A stretch of 64,000 nucleotides of DNA. It comes from Duganella lactea. GTDB lineage: Bacteria > Pseudomonadota > Gammaproteobacteria > Burkholderiales > Burkholderiaceae_D. How positions within the stretch are numbered: position 1 is the stretch's first letter; each line of letters starts with the position of its first letter. Below the pieces are notes generated by a model. That model was not told where the DNA came from, did no database searches, and saw only the letters and a program-made list of their open reading frames with translations. The stretch lies in NCBI RefSeq assembly GCF_009857505.1, contig NZ_WWCP01000027.1, positions 16,009 through 80,008 of the forward strand, written 5' to 3'. Positions 31,055 to 39,752 of this stretch are shown one piece after another. The position numbers and the translations under genes are program-made.

Positions 31055-31861
31055 TCAGCGCCCCTTGAACTGCGGCGCGCGCTTTTCCATGAAGGCGGCC
31101 ACGCCCTCGCGGTAATCGTCGCTGCGACCCAGTTCACTCATCATGCCGCATTCCAGCGCCAACTGCTGTTGCAACGTGTTGTGCGCGCTGGCGTGCAAGG
31201 CTTGCTTGGTGAAGGCCAGTCCCTTGGTCGGCGCGCTGGCGAAGTGGCGGGCCATGGCCTGCACTTCGGCGGCGAAGTCGTCGTCGGGGATGGCTTTCCA
31301 GATCAGGCCCCAGGCTTCGGCTTTGTCGGCGGTCAGCTTCTCGCCCAGCATGGCCAGCCCCATGGCGCGGGCGCCGCCGACCAGGCGTGGCAGGAAGTAG
31401 GTGCCGCCGGTGTCGGGGATCAGCCCCAGTTTGCAAAACACTTCGACAAAGCTGGCCGAGCGCGTGGCCAGCACGATGTCGCACGCCAGCGCGATGTTGG
31501 CGCCGGCGCCGGCGGCCACACCGTTGATGGCGCCGATCACCGGCAGCGGCAACGCGCGCAGCGATTGCACCAGTGGCGCGTAGTTCTTTTCCACCGAGTC
31601 GCCCAGATCGATCGACCTGGCGCCCGGCGCCACCGCGCGGTCGGACAAGTCCTGGCCGGCGCAGAAGCCACGTCCGGCGCCGGTCAGCACCAGCACGCGC
31701 ACGCTGCCGTCGGCGGCCGCAGCCGCGGTGGCGGTGCGGCGCAGCGCGTGGCGCACCTCGTCGTGCATGGCCTGCGTGAAGCTGTTCAGCTTATCCGGGC
31801 GGTTGAGCGTCAGCGTGGCGATGCCGTCACTAATGTCGAACAGGATGTTCTGATAGTCCAT
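31055..31861 (-). CDS. paaG: 1,2-epoxyphenylacetyl-CoA isomerase
   Basis: A 268-residue crotonase-family isomerase that turns the ring epoxide into oxepin-CoA. It resembles E. coli PaaG throughout: TLTLNRPDKLNSF, LVLTGAGRGFCAGQDLSDR, GVAAGAGANIALACD and KLGLIPDTGGTYFLPR. PaaF (dehydroadipyl-CoA hydratase) has no separate copy here, so this gene or a distant one must supply it. It is coupled to paaH and lies 14 bases after paaE. Confidence 0.93.
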   Translation of the reverse strand: MDYQNILFDISDGIATLTLNRPDKLNSFTQAMHDEVRHALRRTATAAAAADGSVRVLVLTGAGRGFCAGQDLSDRAVAPGARSIDLGDSVEKNYAPLVQSLRALPLPVIGAINGVAAGAGANIALACDIVLATRSASFVEVFCKLGLIPDTGGTYFLPRLVGGARAMGLAMLGEKLTADKAEAWGLIWKAIPDDDFAAEVQAMARHFASAPTKGLAFTKQALHASAHNTLQQQLALECGMMSELGRSDDYREGVAAFMEKRAPQFKGR

Positions 31862-31875
31862 CTGGGTCTCCGTTC

Positions 31876-32958
31876 TTATTCCGCCTGGTCGAAGTCGATG
31901 ACGACTTTGGCGGTGGTGGGGAAGCTCTGGCAGCTCAATACGTAGCCTCGGGCGATTTCGTAGTCTTCCAGCGCGTAGTTGGCGTCCATGTCGACCTTGC
32001 CCTCGATGACTTTGCAGCGGCAGGTCGAGCACACGCCGCCCTTGCACGAGTAGCGCATGTCGAGCCCCGCGCGCAGACCGGCGTCGAGCAGCGATTCCTT
32101 GTCCTGCTCCATGGTGAAGCTGGCGGCGTTGCCGTCCATGATGACGGTGACTTCGGTCTGCTGGTGGGCGGCGGCGCTGACCGCCGCCGCGCGCGGCTGG
32201 TGCGCGTGTTTCGGGATGCTGGCGGCGAACAGTTCGGCCTTGATGCTGGATTTCGGCAGGCCGGCTTCCTGCAGCGCCGCCGAGACGCCGTGCATCATGT
32301 CCTCCGGGCCGCAGATGAAGGCGGTGTCGATGTCTTCCGCGCGCACCCAGTGTTGCAGGAATTGCGCGGCCTTGTCCTGGGTGATGCGGCCGTTGAACAG
32401 TTCAATGTCCTGCTGCTCGCGGCTCATGACGTAGGCGATTTTCAGGCGGTCGAGGTAAGTGTCCTTCAGGTCCGACAGTTCTTCCTTGAAGATCACCGAC
32501 GACGAGGCGCGGTTGCCGTAGAAGAGCGTGAAGCTGCTGTGCGGTTCGGCGGCCAGCGTGGTCTTGATGATCGACAGGATCGGCGTGATGCCGCTGCCGG
32601 CGGCGAAGGCCAGGTAGTGCTTTTTGTGGCTGGCGTCCAGCGGCACGTTGAAGTGGCCCATCGGCGGCATCACGTCGATGATGTGGCCGGCGCGCAGGTT
32701 GTCGTTGGCCCAGCACGAGAACAGGCCGCCGTGGGTGCGCTTGATGGCCACGCGCAGCGCGCGGTCCTGCACGGCGGAACAGATCGAATAGGAGCGGCGC
32801 ACGTCGTCGTCGCCGATCCGCGCGCGCAGCGTCAGGTGCTGGCCTTGCTGGTACTGGAAGCTGTCCTGCAGCTCGGGCGGCACGGCGAAGGTGACGGCGA
32901 TGGTGTCGCGGGTTTCGTGGCGCACGTCGGCGATGGTCAGCGGGTGGAATTTGCTCAT
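31876..32958 (-). CDS. paaE: Phenylacetyl-CoA epoxidase reductase subunit
   Basis: A 360-residue electron-transfer protein: FAD-binding barrel with RRSYSICSAV, NAD(P)H-binding domain (FAAGSGITPILSIIKT), and a C-terminal plant-type [2Fe-2S] domain with CKGGVCSTCRCKV and a distal YVLSCQS cysteine. It delivers electrons from NADPH to the PaaAC di-iron oxygenase. ATG at 32958, six bases after the paaD stop. Confidence 0.95.
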   Translation of the reverse strand: MSKFHPLTIADVRHETRDTIAVTFAVPPELQDSFQYQQGQHLTLRARIGDDDVRRSYSICSAVQDRALRVAIKRTHGGLFSCWANDNLRAGHIIDVMPPMGHFNVPLDASHKKHYLAFAAGSGITPILSIIKTTLAAEPHSSFTLFYGNRASSSVIFKEELSDLKDTYLDRLKIAYVMSREQQDIELFNGRITQDKAAQFLQHWVRAEDIDTAFICGPEDMMHGVSAALQEAGLPKSSIKAELFAASIPKHAHQPRAAAVSAAAHQQTEVTVIMDGNAASFTMEQDKESLLDAGLRAGLDMRYSCKGGVCSTCRCKVIEGKVDMDANYALEDYEIARGYVLSCQSFPTTAKVVIDFDQAE

Positions 32959-32963
32959 GGCGG

Positions 32964-33518
32964 TCAGTGGCACTTGAAGTAGTCGAACGGTTCGCGGCAG
33001 TCCAGGCATCTGTAGAGCGCCTTGCAGGGCGTGGAGCCGAACTGGCTGGTGATTTCGGTGTGCGTTGAGCCGCAGTGCGGGCAGGCGACCGTTGGCGCGG
33101 GGTGGGCGCGGCGCGAGATGGCGGCGGCGGCACCGGTTCGCAAACGGCTGATGTCGATGACCCGCTGCGCTGGCGGGGCGATGCCGTAGTCTTTCAGCGC
33201 GGCTTTGCCGGTTTCGCTCATCCAGTCGGTGGTCCAGGCGGGCGAGATTTGGGTGTGCAGGCGGACTGGCCGCACGCCGCGCGCTTGCAGCGCTTCGGTG
33301 ATGGCGTCGGCGATGACTTGCATCGCCGGGCAGCCGGAGTAAGTTGGTGTGATGGTGATGTCGCAGCCGCCGTCGGCGCTCACGCGCACGGCGCGCACGA
33401 TGCCCAGGTCGACGATGCTGATGACCGGGATTTCGGGATCGGGGATCGCGCCCAGCCAGGCCCAGATTTGCGTTGTATGGGCCCCGGCTTGCGCCGGGGT
33501 GACGGCGGTGGCGTTCAT
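32964..33518 (-). CDS. paaD: Phenylacetyl-CoA epoxidase maturation subunit
   Basis: A 184-residue MIP18/DUF59-type Fe-S or di-iron assembly protein: IPDPEIPVISIVDLGIVR and ITPTYSGCPAM, then a C-terminal zinc ribbon-like CPHC...CLDC motif. The first residues MNATAVTPAQAGAHTTQIWA include TPAQAGAH, encoded by a REP-like palindrome (33482-33499), so the N-terminus is enlarged compared with typical PaaD. GAGG precedes the ATG at 33518. Confidence 0.93.
   Translation of the reverse strand: MNATAVTPAQAGAHTTQIWAWLGAIPDPEIPVISIVDLGIVRAVRVSADGGCDITITPTYSGCPAMQVIADAITEALQARGVRPVRLHTQISPAWTTDWMSETGKAALKDYGIAPPAQRVIDISRLRTGAAAAISRRAHPAPTVACPHCGSTHTEITSQFGSTPCKALYRCLDCREPFDYFKCH
33482..33499. repeat. REP-like palindrome inside paaD
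   Basis: CCCCGGC-TTGC-GCCGGGG, seven perfectly paired bases around a four-base loop, lying in frame in the first codons of paaD (leftward). It encodes the residues TPAQAGAH, a hallmark peptide of translated REP-type repeats. The reading frame is kept, so the insertion is tolerated. Confidence 0.7.
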
Positions 33519-33531
33519 GGTTGCCTCGCGC

Positions 33532-34284
33532 TTACCAGGTTGCGCCGGGATAGGCGCGTTGCAGGAACTGCATCTCGGCCAGGATGTAGCCCAGGTGCTC
33601 GCTGTGGCGGCCTTGCTTGCCGCCGCTCTGCATCCAGGCGTCGGCCGGCGGCATCGTCAGCGTGGCTTCGGTGAAGACCTCGTCCACGTGCGCCAGCCAT
33701 TGCGCGCGCAGGTCGGCGGCGGCCGGCGCGATGCCGGCGGCGACCATCGCCTGATCGACCGTGTCGTAGGCGAAGACCTCGCCGCTGTACATCCACAGCG
33801 CGTTGGCGGCGGCCTGGGTTTTGGCGTGGCTGACGTCCGTGCCGTCGCCCAGACGCACAATCAAGTCGCCGCTGCGGCGCAGGTGATAGGTCACTTCCTT
33901 CAGCGACTTCTCGGCGATGGCGGCGATGCGTGGGTCGGCGCTGCGCGTCAGCCCTTCGATCAGGAAGTAGTGCCAGGTGTCGAAGTAGAACTGGCGCATC
34001 AGCGTGTCGGCGTAATTGCCGTTGGGCTGCTCCAGCAACAGGCAGTTCTTGAACTCGTGGGCGTCGCGCAGGAAGGCCAGCGCGTCCTCGTCGCGGCCGG
34101 CGCCTTCCAGTTCGGCCGCGTAGTCGTACCACAGGCGCGTTTGCCCCAGCAGGTCCAGCGCGACATTGGTCAGCGCCATGTCCTCCTCCAGCGCCGGCCC
34201 CTTGCCGCACCAGCGCGACAGCTGCTGGCTGAGGATCAGCGCATTGTCGCCGAGGCGCAGCAGGTAGTTGACCTTGTCGTCCAT
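33532..34284 (-). CDS. paaC: Phenylacetyl-CoA epoxidase structural subunit
   Basis: A 250-residue non-catalytic ferritin-like partner of PaaA. YLLRLGDNALILSQQLSRWCG and LLGQTRLWYDYAAELEG are family-conserved; the di-iron ligands of PaaA are not all retained. Start MDDKVNYLL at 34284 is chosen because length then matches E. coli PaaC; an in-frame GTG at 34299 overlapping the paaB stop is an alternative. Confidence 0.95.
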   Translation of the reverse strand: MDDKVNYLLRLGDNALILSQQLSRWCGKGPALEEDMALTNVALDLLGQTRLWYDYAAELEGAGRDEDALAFLRDAHEFKNCLLLEQPNGNYADTLMRQFYFDTWHYFLIEGLTRSADPRIAAIAEKSLKEVTYHLRRSGDLIVRLGDGTDVSHAKTQAAANALWMYSGEVFAYDTVDQAMVAAGIAPAAADLRAQWLAHVDEVFTEATLTMPPADAWMQSGGKQGRHSEHLGYILAEMQFLQRAYPGATW

Positions 34285-34295
34285 GGCCGCGCGCC

Positions 34296-34580
34296 TCACA
34301 GGTTCTTGACTTCTTCCGGCATCGGGAAGAAGGTCGGGTGGCGATACACCTTGCTGTTGGACGGCTCGAACAGCGCGCCCTTGTCGGCCGGGCTGCTGGC
34401 GACGATGTCGCTGGCGCGCACCACCCAGATGCTGACGCCCTCGTTGCGCCGGGTGTAGACGTCGCGCGCGTTATTCATCGCCATGCCGGCGTCGGGCGCG
34501 TGCAGGCTGCCGACATGTTTGTGCGCCAGCCCATGCTGGCTGCGGATGAAGATTTCCCACAGTGGCCATTCCTTGCTCAT
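34296..34580 (-). CDS. paaB: Phenylacetyl-CoA epoxidase subunit B
   Basis: A 94-residue small subunit, MSKEWPLWEIFIRSQHGLAH with SNSKVYRHPTFFPMPEEVKN at the end, typical of PaaB, which bridges PaaAC complexes. Its ATG overlaps the paaA stop (ATGA). It was recovered by reading this frame from the ATG at 34580. Confidence 0.95.
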   Translation of the reverse strand: MSKEWPLWEIFIRSQHGLAHKHVGSLHAPDAGMAMNNARDVYTRRNEGVSIWVVRASDIVASSPADKGALFEPSNSKVYRHPTFFPMPEEVKNL

Positions 34581-35566
34581 GGTGCGCTCTCCTGGTTGCG
34601 TTGCTTGTCGGCGTGGGCCACCAGCGCGTCGCGGAACCACTCGCCGTCGTCCCAGGCCCGGACCCGGGTTTGCAGGCGCTCGCGGTTGCACGGGCCGTTG
34701 CCCTGCAAGACGTTGTGGAACTCGGCCCAGTCGATGGCGCCGAAGTCGTAATGGCCGGTCTCGGCGTTCCAGCGCAGATCGGGGTCCGGCACGGTCAGGC
34801 CCAGGAACTCGGCCTGCGGCACGGTCTGGTCGACCATGCGCTGGCGCAGCTCGTCGTTGGAGAACAGCTTGATGCGCCACTGCGCCGACTGCGCGCTGTT
34901 GACCGACGCCGCGTCCGACGGCCCGAACATCATCAACGACGGCCACCACCAGCGGTTCAGCGCGTCCTGCGCCATGGCCTTCTGCGCCGGCGTGCCGCGT
35001 GCCAGCGACAGCATGATGTCGTAGCCCTGGCGCGCGTGGAACGATTCTTCCTTGCACACGCGGATCATGGCGCGCGCATACGGGCCATACGAGCAGCGGC
35101 ACAGCGGAATCTGGTTGATGATGGCCGAGCCGTCGACCAGCCAGCCGATGGCGCCCATGTCGGCCCAGCTCAGCGTCGGATAATTGAAGATGCTGGAGTA
35201 TTTGGCCTTGCCGCTGTGCAGCGCGCGCAGCAGCTCGTCGCGCGACACGCCCAGCGTTTCGGCGGCGCTGTACAGGTACAGGCCGTGGCCGGCCTCGTCC
35301 TGGATCTTGGCCAGCAGGATGGACTTGCGCTTGAGCGTGGGCGCACGCGTCACCCAGTTGCCCTCCGGCAGTTGGCCGACGATCTCCGAATGCGCGTGCT
35401 GCGAGATCTGACGTATCAGCGTTTTGCGGTAGGCCTCGGGCATCCAGTCCTTGGCCTCGATCTTGATGCCGTCGTCGATGCGGGCCTGGAACGCGCGCTC
35501 GTCGGCGCTCATGTCGTCGGCCGTGCGAACCTGCTTCAGGCCGGTCTCCACCAGTTGTGCGTACAT
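34577..35566 (-). CDS. paaA: Phenylacetyl-CoA epoxidase catalytic subunit
   Basis: A 329-residue di-iron oxygenase subunit that epoxidises the aromatic ring of phenylacetyl-CoA. Two iron-binding E-x-x-H motifs are visible, KIQDEAGHGLYLY and CKEESFHARQGYDI, and the family sequence WADMGAIGWLVDGSAIINQ is present. First gene of the leftward operon paaABCDEGHIKYZ; GGAGACAGC precedes the ATG. The divergent paaX promoter region lies upstream. Confidence 0.97.
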   Translation of the reverse strand: MYAQLVETGLKQVRTADDMSADERAFQARIDDGIKIEAKDWMPEAYRKTLIRQISQHAHSEIVGQLPEGNWVTRAPTLKRKSILLAKIQDEAGHGLYLYSAAETLGVSRDELLRALHSGKAKYSSIFNYPTLSWADMGAIGWLVDGSAIINQIPLCRCSYGPYARAMIRVCKEESFHARQGYDIMLSLARGTPAQKAMAQDALNRWWWPSLMMFGPSDAASVNSAQSAQWRIKLFSNDELRQRMVDQTVPQAEFLGLTVPDPDLRWNAETGHYDFGAIDWAEFHNVLQGNGPCNRERLQTRVRAWDDGEWFRDALVAHADKQRNQESAP

Positions 35567-35585
35567 GGCTGTCTCCTGTTTCCAT

Positions 35586-35604
35586 CCATAATACGATACG
35601 AATT
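35586..35604. promoter_or_regulatory. Candidate PaaX operator between paaA and paaX
   Basis: AATACGATACGAATT (35590-35604) is a 15-bp imperfect palindrome (AATnCGnnnCGnATT). PaaX of E. coli binds a 15-bp imperfect palindrome of similar pattern. A TATTAT on the minus strand (35586-35591) would be a -10 of the paaA promoter overlapped by it, which suits repression relieved by phenylacetyl-CoA. Confidence 0.5.
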
Positions 35605-35712
35605 TTGTTTTAGCTACAGTTTTTTTGTGTCATATTATTTTAATGCATCGGCTTAATTTTTGGCGCGCGGCAAAGTAAACTACGTTTCCATGTACAGATT
35701 AATAAGCCGCGT

Positions 35713-36639
35713 ATGAATTGCAACGACTGGATCACCGGTTTTTTGGCCACCGACCCGCCGCGTTCGAAATCGCTGGTGGTGACCATTTTTGGCGATGCCA
35801 TCGTGCCGCATGGCGGCATGGTGTGGCTGGGCAGCCTGATCGAGCTGCTGGCGCCGTTCGGCGTCAACGACCGCCTGTTGCGCACCACCGTGTTCCGGCT
35901 GGCGCAGGAAGGCTGGCTGGGCGCGCAGCGTGACGGTCGCCGCGCGTCGTATGCGATCACGCCGGAGGCGATGGCGCGTTTCGTGCACGCCTACCGCCGC
36001 ATCTACGCGCCGCCGAACGTGCACTGGGACGGCAGCTGGACGCTGGTGCTCAACGGCGACGGCATGCTCAACGCGGCCGAGCGGGCGGCGGTGCGCAAGG
36101 AATTGTTGTGGGAAGGCTATAGCGTGATCGCGCCGGGCATCATGGGCCATCCGGCGGCCGACGGCGCGGCGCTGGACGAGCTGCTCCAGCGGCTGGGCGT
36201 GGCCGGCAAGCTGTTCGTGGTGCAGGGCAAGTCGATGCGCCAGGTCAGCGCGCGCCCGCTCAGCGATCTGGTGGCCGAGGGCTGGGACGTGGCGGCGGTG
36301 GCCGACGGCTACAGCAAATTCCTCGCCCAGTTCACGCCGCTGCTGACGGCGCTGCGCGCCGCCGCCGCCGAGACGCCGCCGACGCCGGAACAAGCCTTCG
36401 TGATGCGCACGCTGCTGATCCACGCCTACCGCCGCGTGCAGTTGCACGATCCGCAACTGCCGGTCGAACTGCTGCCAACGCCATGGCCGGGCGCGCTGGC
36501 CTACGAGCTGGCGCGCGACATCTACCTGCGCGTCTACGCCGCCGCCGAGCAACACATCGACGCCGCCCTGCGCCGCGAGGACGCCGCCGCCGCCAGCGCC
36601 GAAGCCGCCTTCTTCGACCGCTTCGGCGGCTTGAGCTAG
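35713..36639 (+). CDS. paaX: Phenylacetate operon repressor PaaX
   Basis: A 308-residue GntR-like winged-helix repressor. RSKSLVVTIFGDAIVPHGG and RLLRTTVFRLAQEGWL are the conserved N-terminal DNA-binding region of PaaX. The central YAPPNVHWDGSWTLV and C-terminal helical region complete the family layout. Transcribed away from the paa operon, as usual for this regulator. Phenylacetyl-CoA is the known inducer in the family. Confidence 0.95.
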   Translation: MNCNDWITGFLATDPPRSKSLVVTIFGDAIVPHGGMVWLGSLIELLAPFGVNDRLLRTTVFRLAQEGWLGAQRDGRRASYAITPEAMARFVHAYRRIYAPPNVHWDGSWTLVLNGDGMLNAAERAAVRKELLWEGYSVIAPGIMGHPAADGAALDELLQRLGVAGKLFVVQGKSMRQVSARPLSDLVAEGWDVAAVADGYSKFLAQFTPLLTALRAAAAETPPTPEQAFVMRTLLIHAYRRVQLHDPQLPVELLPTPWPGALAYELARDIYLRVYAAAEQHIDAALRREDAAAASAEAAFFDRFGGLS

Positions 36640-36767
36640 CGCGCCGCGGCCCTAACACCGACGGCGTGGCACTGGAAATCCGCGCGGGCCGGCGCGCTAC
36701 CCTGTATCATGTCGGGTCCGCGCCACAAGCGCGGGCCTCTTTCCATCGAATTCATCAGGATTCCGTC

Positions 36768-37898
36768 ATGCCTATCAAAATCAGCCAGCAATTCGACGCT
36801 GGCGCCATCGAGGTGGTCCGCGCCGCTGATCCGGCCGCCATCGACCTGAACCTCCGCAAGGATTCCCACGCCGACATCACCCAGTGGTTCTACTACCGCG
36901 TGCAGGGCGCGCAGGGCACGCCGCTGACGATGAACTTCCTCAACGCCGGCCAGTCCGCCTATCCGGACGGCTGGCAGGATTACCAGGCCGTCGCCAGCTA
37001 CGACCGCGACAGCTGGTTCCGCGTGCCGACCACCTACGATGGCCAGACCATGACCATCCAGCACACGCCCGAGCACGACAGCGTCTACTACGCCTACTTC
37101 GAGCCGTATTCGTGGGAACGCCATCTGGCGCTGCTGGACAACGCCCAGCTGTCGCCGCTGGTCAGGCTGGTCGACCTGGGCAACACCATCGACGGCCGCG
37201 ACCTCAACATGCTGGTCATCGGCGATCCGGACGCGGCGCAAAAAGTGTGGATCATCGCCCGCCAGCACCCGGGCGAAACCATGGCCGAGTGGTTGGTCGA
37301 AGGCTTGGTCGAGGCGCTGCTGGACCCGGCCAACCCGTTCGGCCGCCAGTGCCTGAAGGAAGCGGTGTTCTACGTGGTACCGAACATGAACCCGGACGGC
37401 TCGGTGCGCGGCAACCTGCGCACCAACGCCGCCGGCGCCAACCTGAACCGCGAATGGCTGAACCCGACCATGGAGCGCAGCCCGGAAGTGTTCCTGGTCA
37501 AGCAGAAGATGCACGAGACCGGTGTCGATCTGTGCCTGGACATCCACGGCGACGAGGGCCTGCCGTATGTGTTCGTGGCCGGCAGCGAGTCGCTGCCGGC
37601 GTTCACGCCGGACCAGGCCGAGGCGCAGCAGTACTTCATCGACAATTTCCTGATCGCCAGCCCGGACTTCCAGGACGAGTTCGGCTACGGCGAGACGCCG
37701 TACACGCCGGCGACGCTGACCATGGGCTCGCCGCACATCACCCACGCCTTCGGCTGCCTGTCGCTGACGCTGGAGATGCCGTTCAAGGACAACGCCAACG
37801 ATCCGGACCCGGACACCGGCTGGAACGGCGCCCGCTCCGCCGAGCTGGGCAAGGCGATCCTGCAGCCGGTGCTGCAATCGCTGTTGGCGCAGCAGTAA
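36768..37898 (+). CDS. M14-family zinc carboxypeptidase (cytosolic-carboxypeptidase type)
   Basis: A 376-residue protein with an N-terminal beta-sandwich (residues 1-115, ITQWFYYRVQG) followed by the M14 fold, an arrangement like the CCP/M14D subgroup. Zinc ligands are in ARQHPGETMAEW (H-x-x-E), with LDIHGDEGLPYV as the distal His; the substrate-binding NMNPDG and NLNREW are conserved. SLTLEMPFKD contains the catalytic Glu. Cytoplasmic. AGGA precedes the ATG at 36768. Substrate unknown. Confidence 0.9.
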   Translation: MPIKISQQFDAGAIEVVRAADPAAIDLNLRKDSHADITQWFYYRVQGAQGTPLTMNFLNAGQSAYPDGWQDYQAVASYDRDSWFRVPTTYDGQTMTIQHTPEHDSVYYAYFEPYSWERHLALLDNAQLSPLVRLVDLGNTIDGRDLNMLVIGDPDAAQKVWIIARQHPGETMAEWLVEGLVEALLDPANPFGRQCLKEAVFYVVPNMNPDGSVRGNLRTNAAGANLNREWLNPTMERSPEVFLVKQKMHETGVDLCLDIHGDEGLPYVFVAGSESLPAFTPDQAEAQQYFIDNFLIASPDFQDEFGYGETPYTPATLTMGSPHITHAFGCLSLTLEMPFKDNANDPDPDTGWNGARSAELGKAILQPVLQSLLAQQ

Positions 37899-37915
37899 GC
37901 TCGGCGCCACTCCCC

Positions 37916-37938
37916 GCGGCGCCGCTTCCAGGCGCCGC
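37916..37938. other. Strong hairpin after the M14 gene
   Basis: GCGGCGCC-GCTTCCA-GGCGCCGC, an eight-base perfect stem starting 18 bases after the stop. No U-tract follows, so it is at best a Rho-assisted pause or mRNA-stabilising hairpin. Confidence 0.45.
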
Positions 37939-38062
37939 ATCCCTGCTCAAGCTATGTATCCGAGCATATACATAGGGTTTCTCTCTCACAGCCAGCGCCT
38001 GATTTTGCCTGACATGGCCTGACGAATGCCTGAAATTTAGCCGCCCGCCCGCCGAACTTCCG

Positions 38063-38308
38063 ATGGAACGCGAGTACGGCCAGCCCACCGATCGCGGCTA
38101 CCAATGGAAAGAACTGTTCCTGCCGCACGGCACAAGGCTGCGCATCCTCCACCGCGGCCACTGCCACATGGCGCAAGTGGAAGGCAACTACCTGATGGCC
38201 GAAGGAAAAATCACCACGCCGAGCGCATGGGCCGAAGAAGTATGCGGCAGCATCCGCAACGCCTGGCGCGACATCTATGTGCGCCGCGCCCGTCGCGGCA
38301 CCGATTAG
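38063..38308 (+). CDS. Small protein with RAMA/DUF2924-like fold
   Basis: An 81-residue protein. LFLPHGTRLRILHRGHCHMA, then VEGNYLMAEGKITTPSAWAE, resembles the small beta-rich RAMA/DUF2924/DUF4357-type domain (G-T-x-L...G-x-x-Y-x-S-x-S) found on nucleic-acid enzymes. No further motif. Its end overlaps the end of pmbA/tldE by four bases. The ribosome-binding site is weak, so the start is uncertain. Confidence 0.6.
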   Translation: MEREYGQPTDRGYQWKELFLPHGTRLRILHRGHCHMAQVEGNYLMAEGKITTPSAWAEEVCGSIRNAWRDIYVRRARRGTD

Positions 38309-39657
38309 GTGCCGGCCACCACCATGTTCTCGATCAGGATCGAGCCGGTCTGCTTGGTGCCGCGCACCAGCACATCATTGCCGACCGCGACGATCTGCGC
38401 CAGCATGTCCTTCATATTGCCGGCGATGGTGATCTCCTCCACCGGATACTGGATCACGCCATTCTCCACCCAGTAGCCGGCGGCGCCGCGCGAATAATCG
38501 CCGGTCACATAATTGGTGCCCTGGCCCATCAGCTCGGTAACCAGCAGGCCGGTACCCATCTTGCACAACATGCCGGCGAAGTCATCGGCCGCCGTGGTCA
38601 GCGACGACGTCAGCGACAGGTTGTGCGAGCCGCCGGCGTTGCCGGTGGTCTGCATGCCCAGCTTGCGCGCCGAATAGGACGACAGGAAGTAACCCTGCAC
38701 CACGCCGTCCTTGACCACATCGCGCTTGACCGTGCGCACGCCCTCCTCGTCGAACGGCGCCGAGCCGACCGCGCCGATCACATGCGGGTCCTCGACGATC
38801 TGCACATGCTTGGGCAGCACCTGCTGGCCCAGCGAGTCGAGCAGGAAGGTCGACTTGCGATACAGCGCGCCGCCCGAGGTGGCTTGCACGTAGGCCCCCA
38901 GCAAACCGGCCGCCAGCGGCGCCTCGAACAGCACCGGGCAGGTGCGCGTGTCGATGCTGCGCGCATGCAAGCGCGCCAGCGCGCGCTCCGCCGCGTAGCG
39001 GCCGATCGCCTCCGGCGACGCCATCGTCGCCGCATCGCGCACCGACGAATACCAGTCGTCGCGCTGCATATGCTTGCCCTTGCCGGCGATCAACGCCGCC
39101 GACAGCGTGTGGCGCGAAAACGGGTAACCGCCGATAAAGCCGCGCGAATTGGCCGCGACAAACTGTGACTGCTGCACATGCACGCCGACGCCATCCGAAT
39201 TGGTCACGCGCGGATCGACGGCGAAGGCAGCCGCCTCGGCGCGCTGCGCCAGCGCCACCGCCTCGGCGGTCGAGATCTCCCATGGATAGAACAGTTTCAG
39301 GTCGCGCGGGTTCAGCTCCAGCAGCTCGGCGTCGGCCAGACCGGCGCAATCGTCATCGGCGGTGAAGCGGGCGATATTGTAGGCCGCCTCCACCGTCGCC
39401 TTCAGCGCGGCCGGCGAAAAATCGGAGGTCGAGGCGTTGCCGCGGCGCTGGCCGATGAACACGGTCACGCCCATGCCCTTGTCTTTATTTTGCTCGATGG
39501 TCTCGATCTGGCTCTTGCGCACCGACACCGACAGGCCGCTGCCCTCGCTGATTTCGACGGCGCAATCGGTGCCGCCTTGGGCTTTCGCGTAGCCCAGCAC
39601 ATCGCATGCGAGCTGCTTCAACTGGTCCTGGGTGTGGGTAAAATGGGTATCGCTCAT
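38305..39657 (-). CDS. pmbA: Metalloprotease-like protein PmbA/TldE
   Basis: A 450-residue member of the TldD/PmbA family; with TldD (not in this window) it degrades or matures small peptides such as CcdA and microcins. EISEGSGLSVSVRKSQIETI and the C-terminal MGQGTNYVTGDYSRGAAGYW match PmbA; the HExxxH of TldD is absent, as expected for TldE. It is divergent from darP, a frequent proteobacterial arrangement. Confidence 0.95.
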   Translation of the reverse strand: MSDTHFTHTQDQLKQLACDVLGYAKAQGGTDCAVEISEGSGLSVSVRKSQIETIEQNKDKGMGVTVFIGQRRGNASTSDFSPAALKATVEAAYNIARFTADDDCAGLADAELLELNPRDLKLFYPWEISTAEAVALAQRAEAAAFAVDPRVTNSDGVGVHVQQSQFVAANSRGFIGGYPFSRHTLSAALIAGKGKHMQRDDWYSSVRDAATMASPEAIGRYAAERALARLHARSIDTRTCPVLFEAPLAAGLLGAYVQATSGGALYRKSTFLLDSLGQQVLPKHVQIVEDPHVIGAVGSAPFDEEGVRTVKRDVVKDGVVQGYFLSSYSARKLGMQTTGNAGGSHNLSLTSSLTTAADDFAGMLCKMGTGLLVTELMGQGTNYVTGDYSRGAAGYWVENGVIQYPVEEITIAGNMKDMLAQIVAVGNDVLVRGTKQTGSILIENMVVAGT

Positions 39658-39752
39658 GGGCTGTTTTATTCGGGTTGGCCGCTAAAACAGTTATCATAGC
39701 AGTCGTTTACAGTTTAAGGGCGCCGCCAAGCGCCCGCTCGAAAGTTAATATT

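Noticed and set aside
38305..39349. Alternative leftward frames within pmbA/tldE
   Set aside because: Arg/Ala-rich shadows of the conserved PmbA frame.
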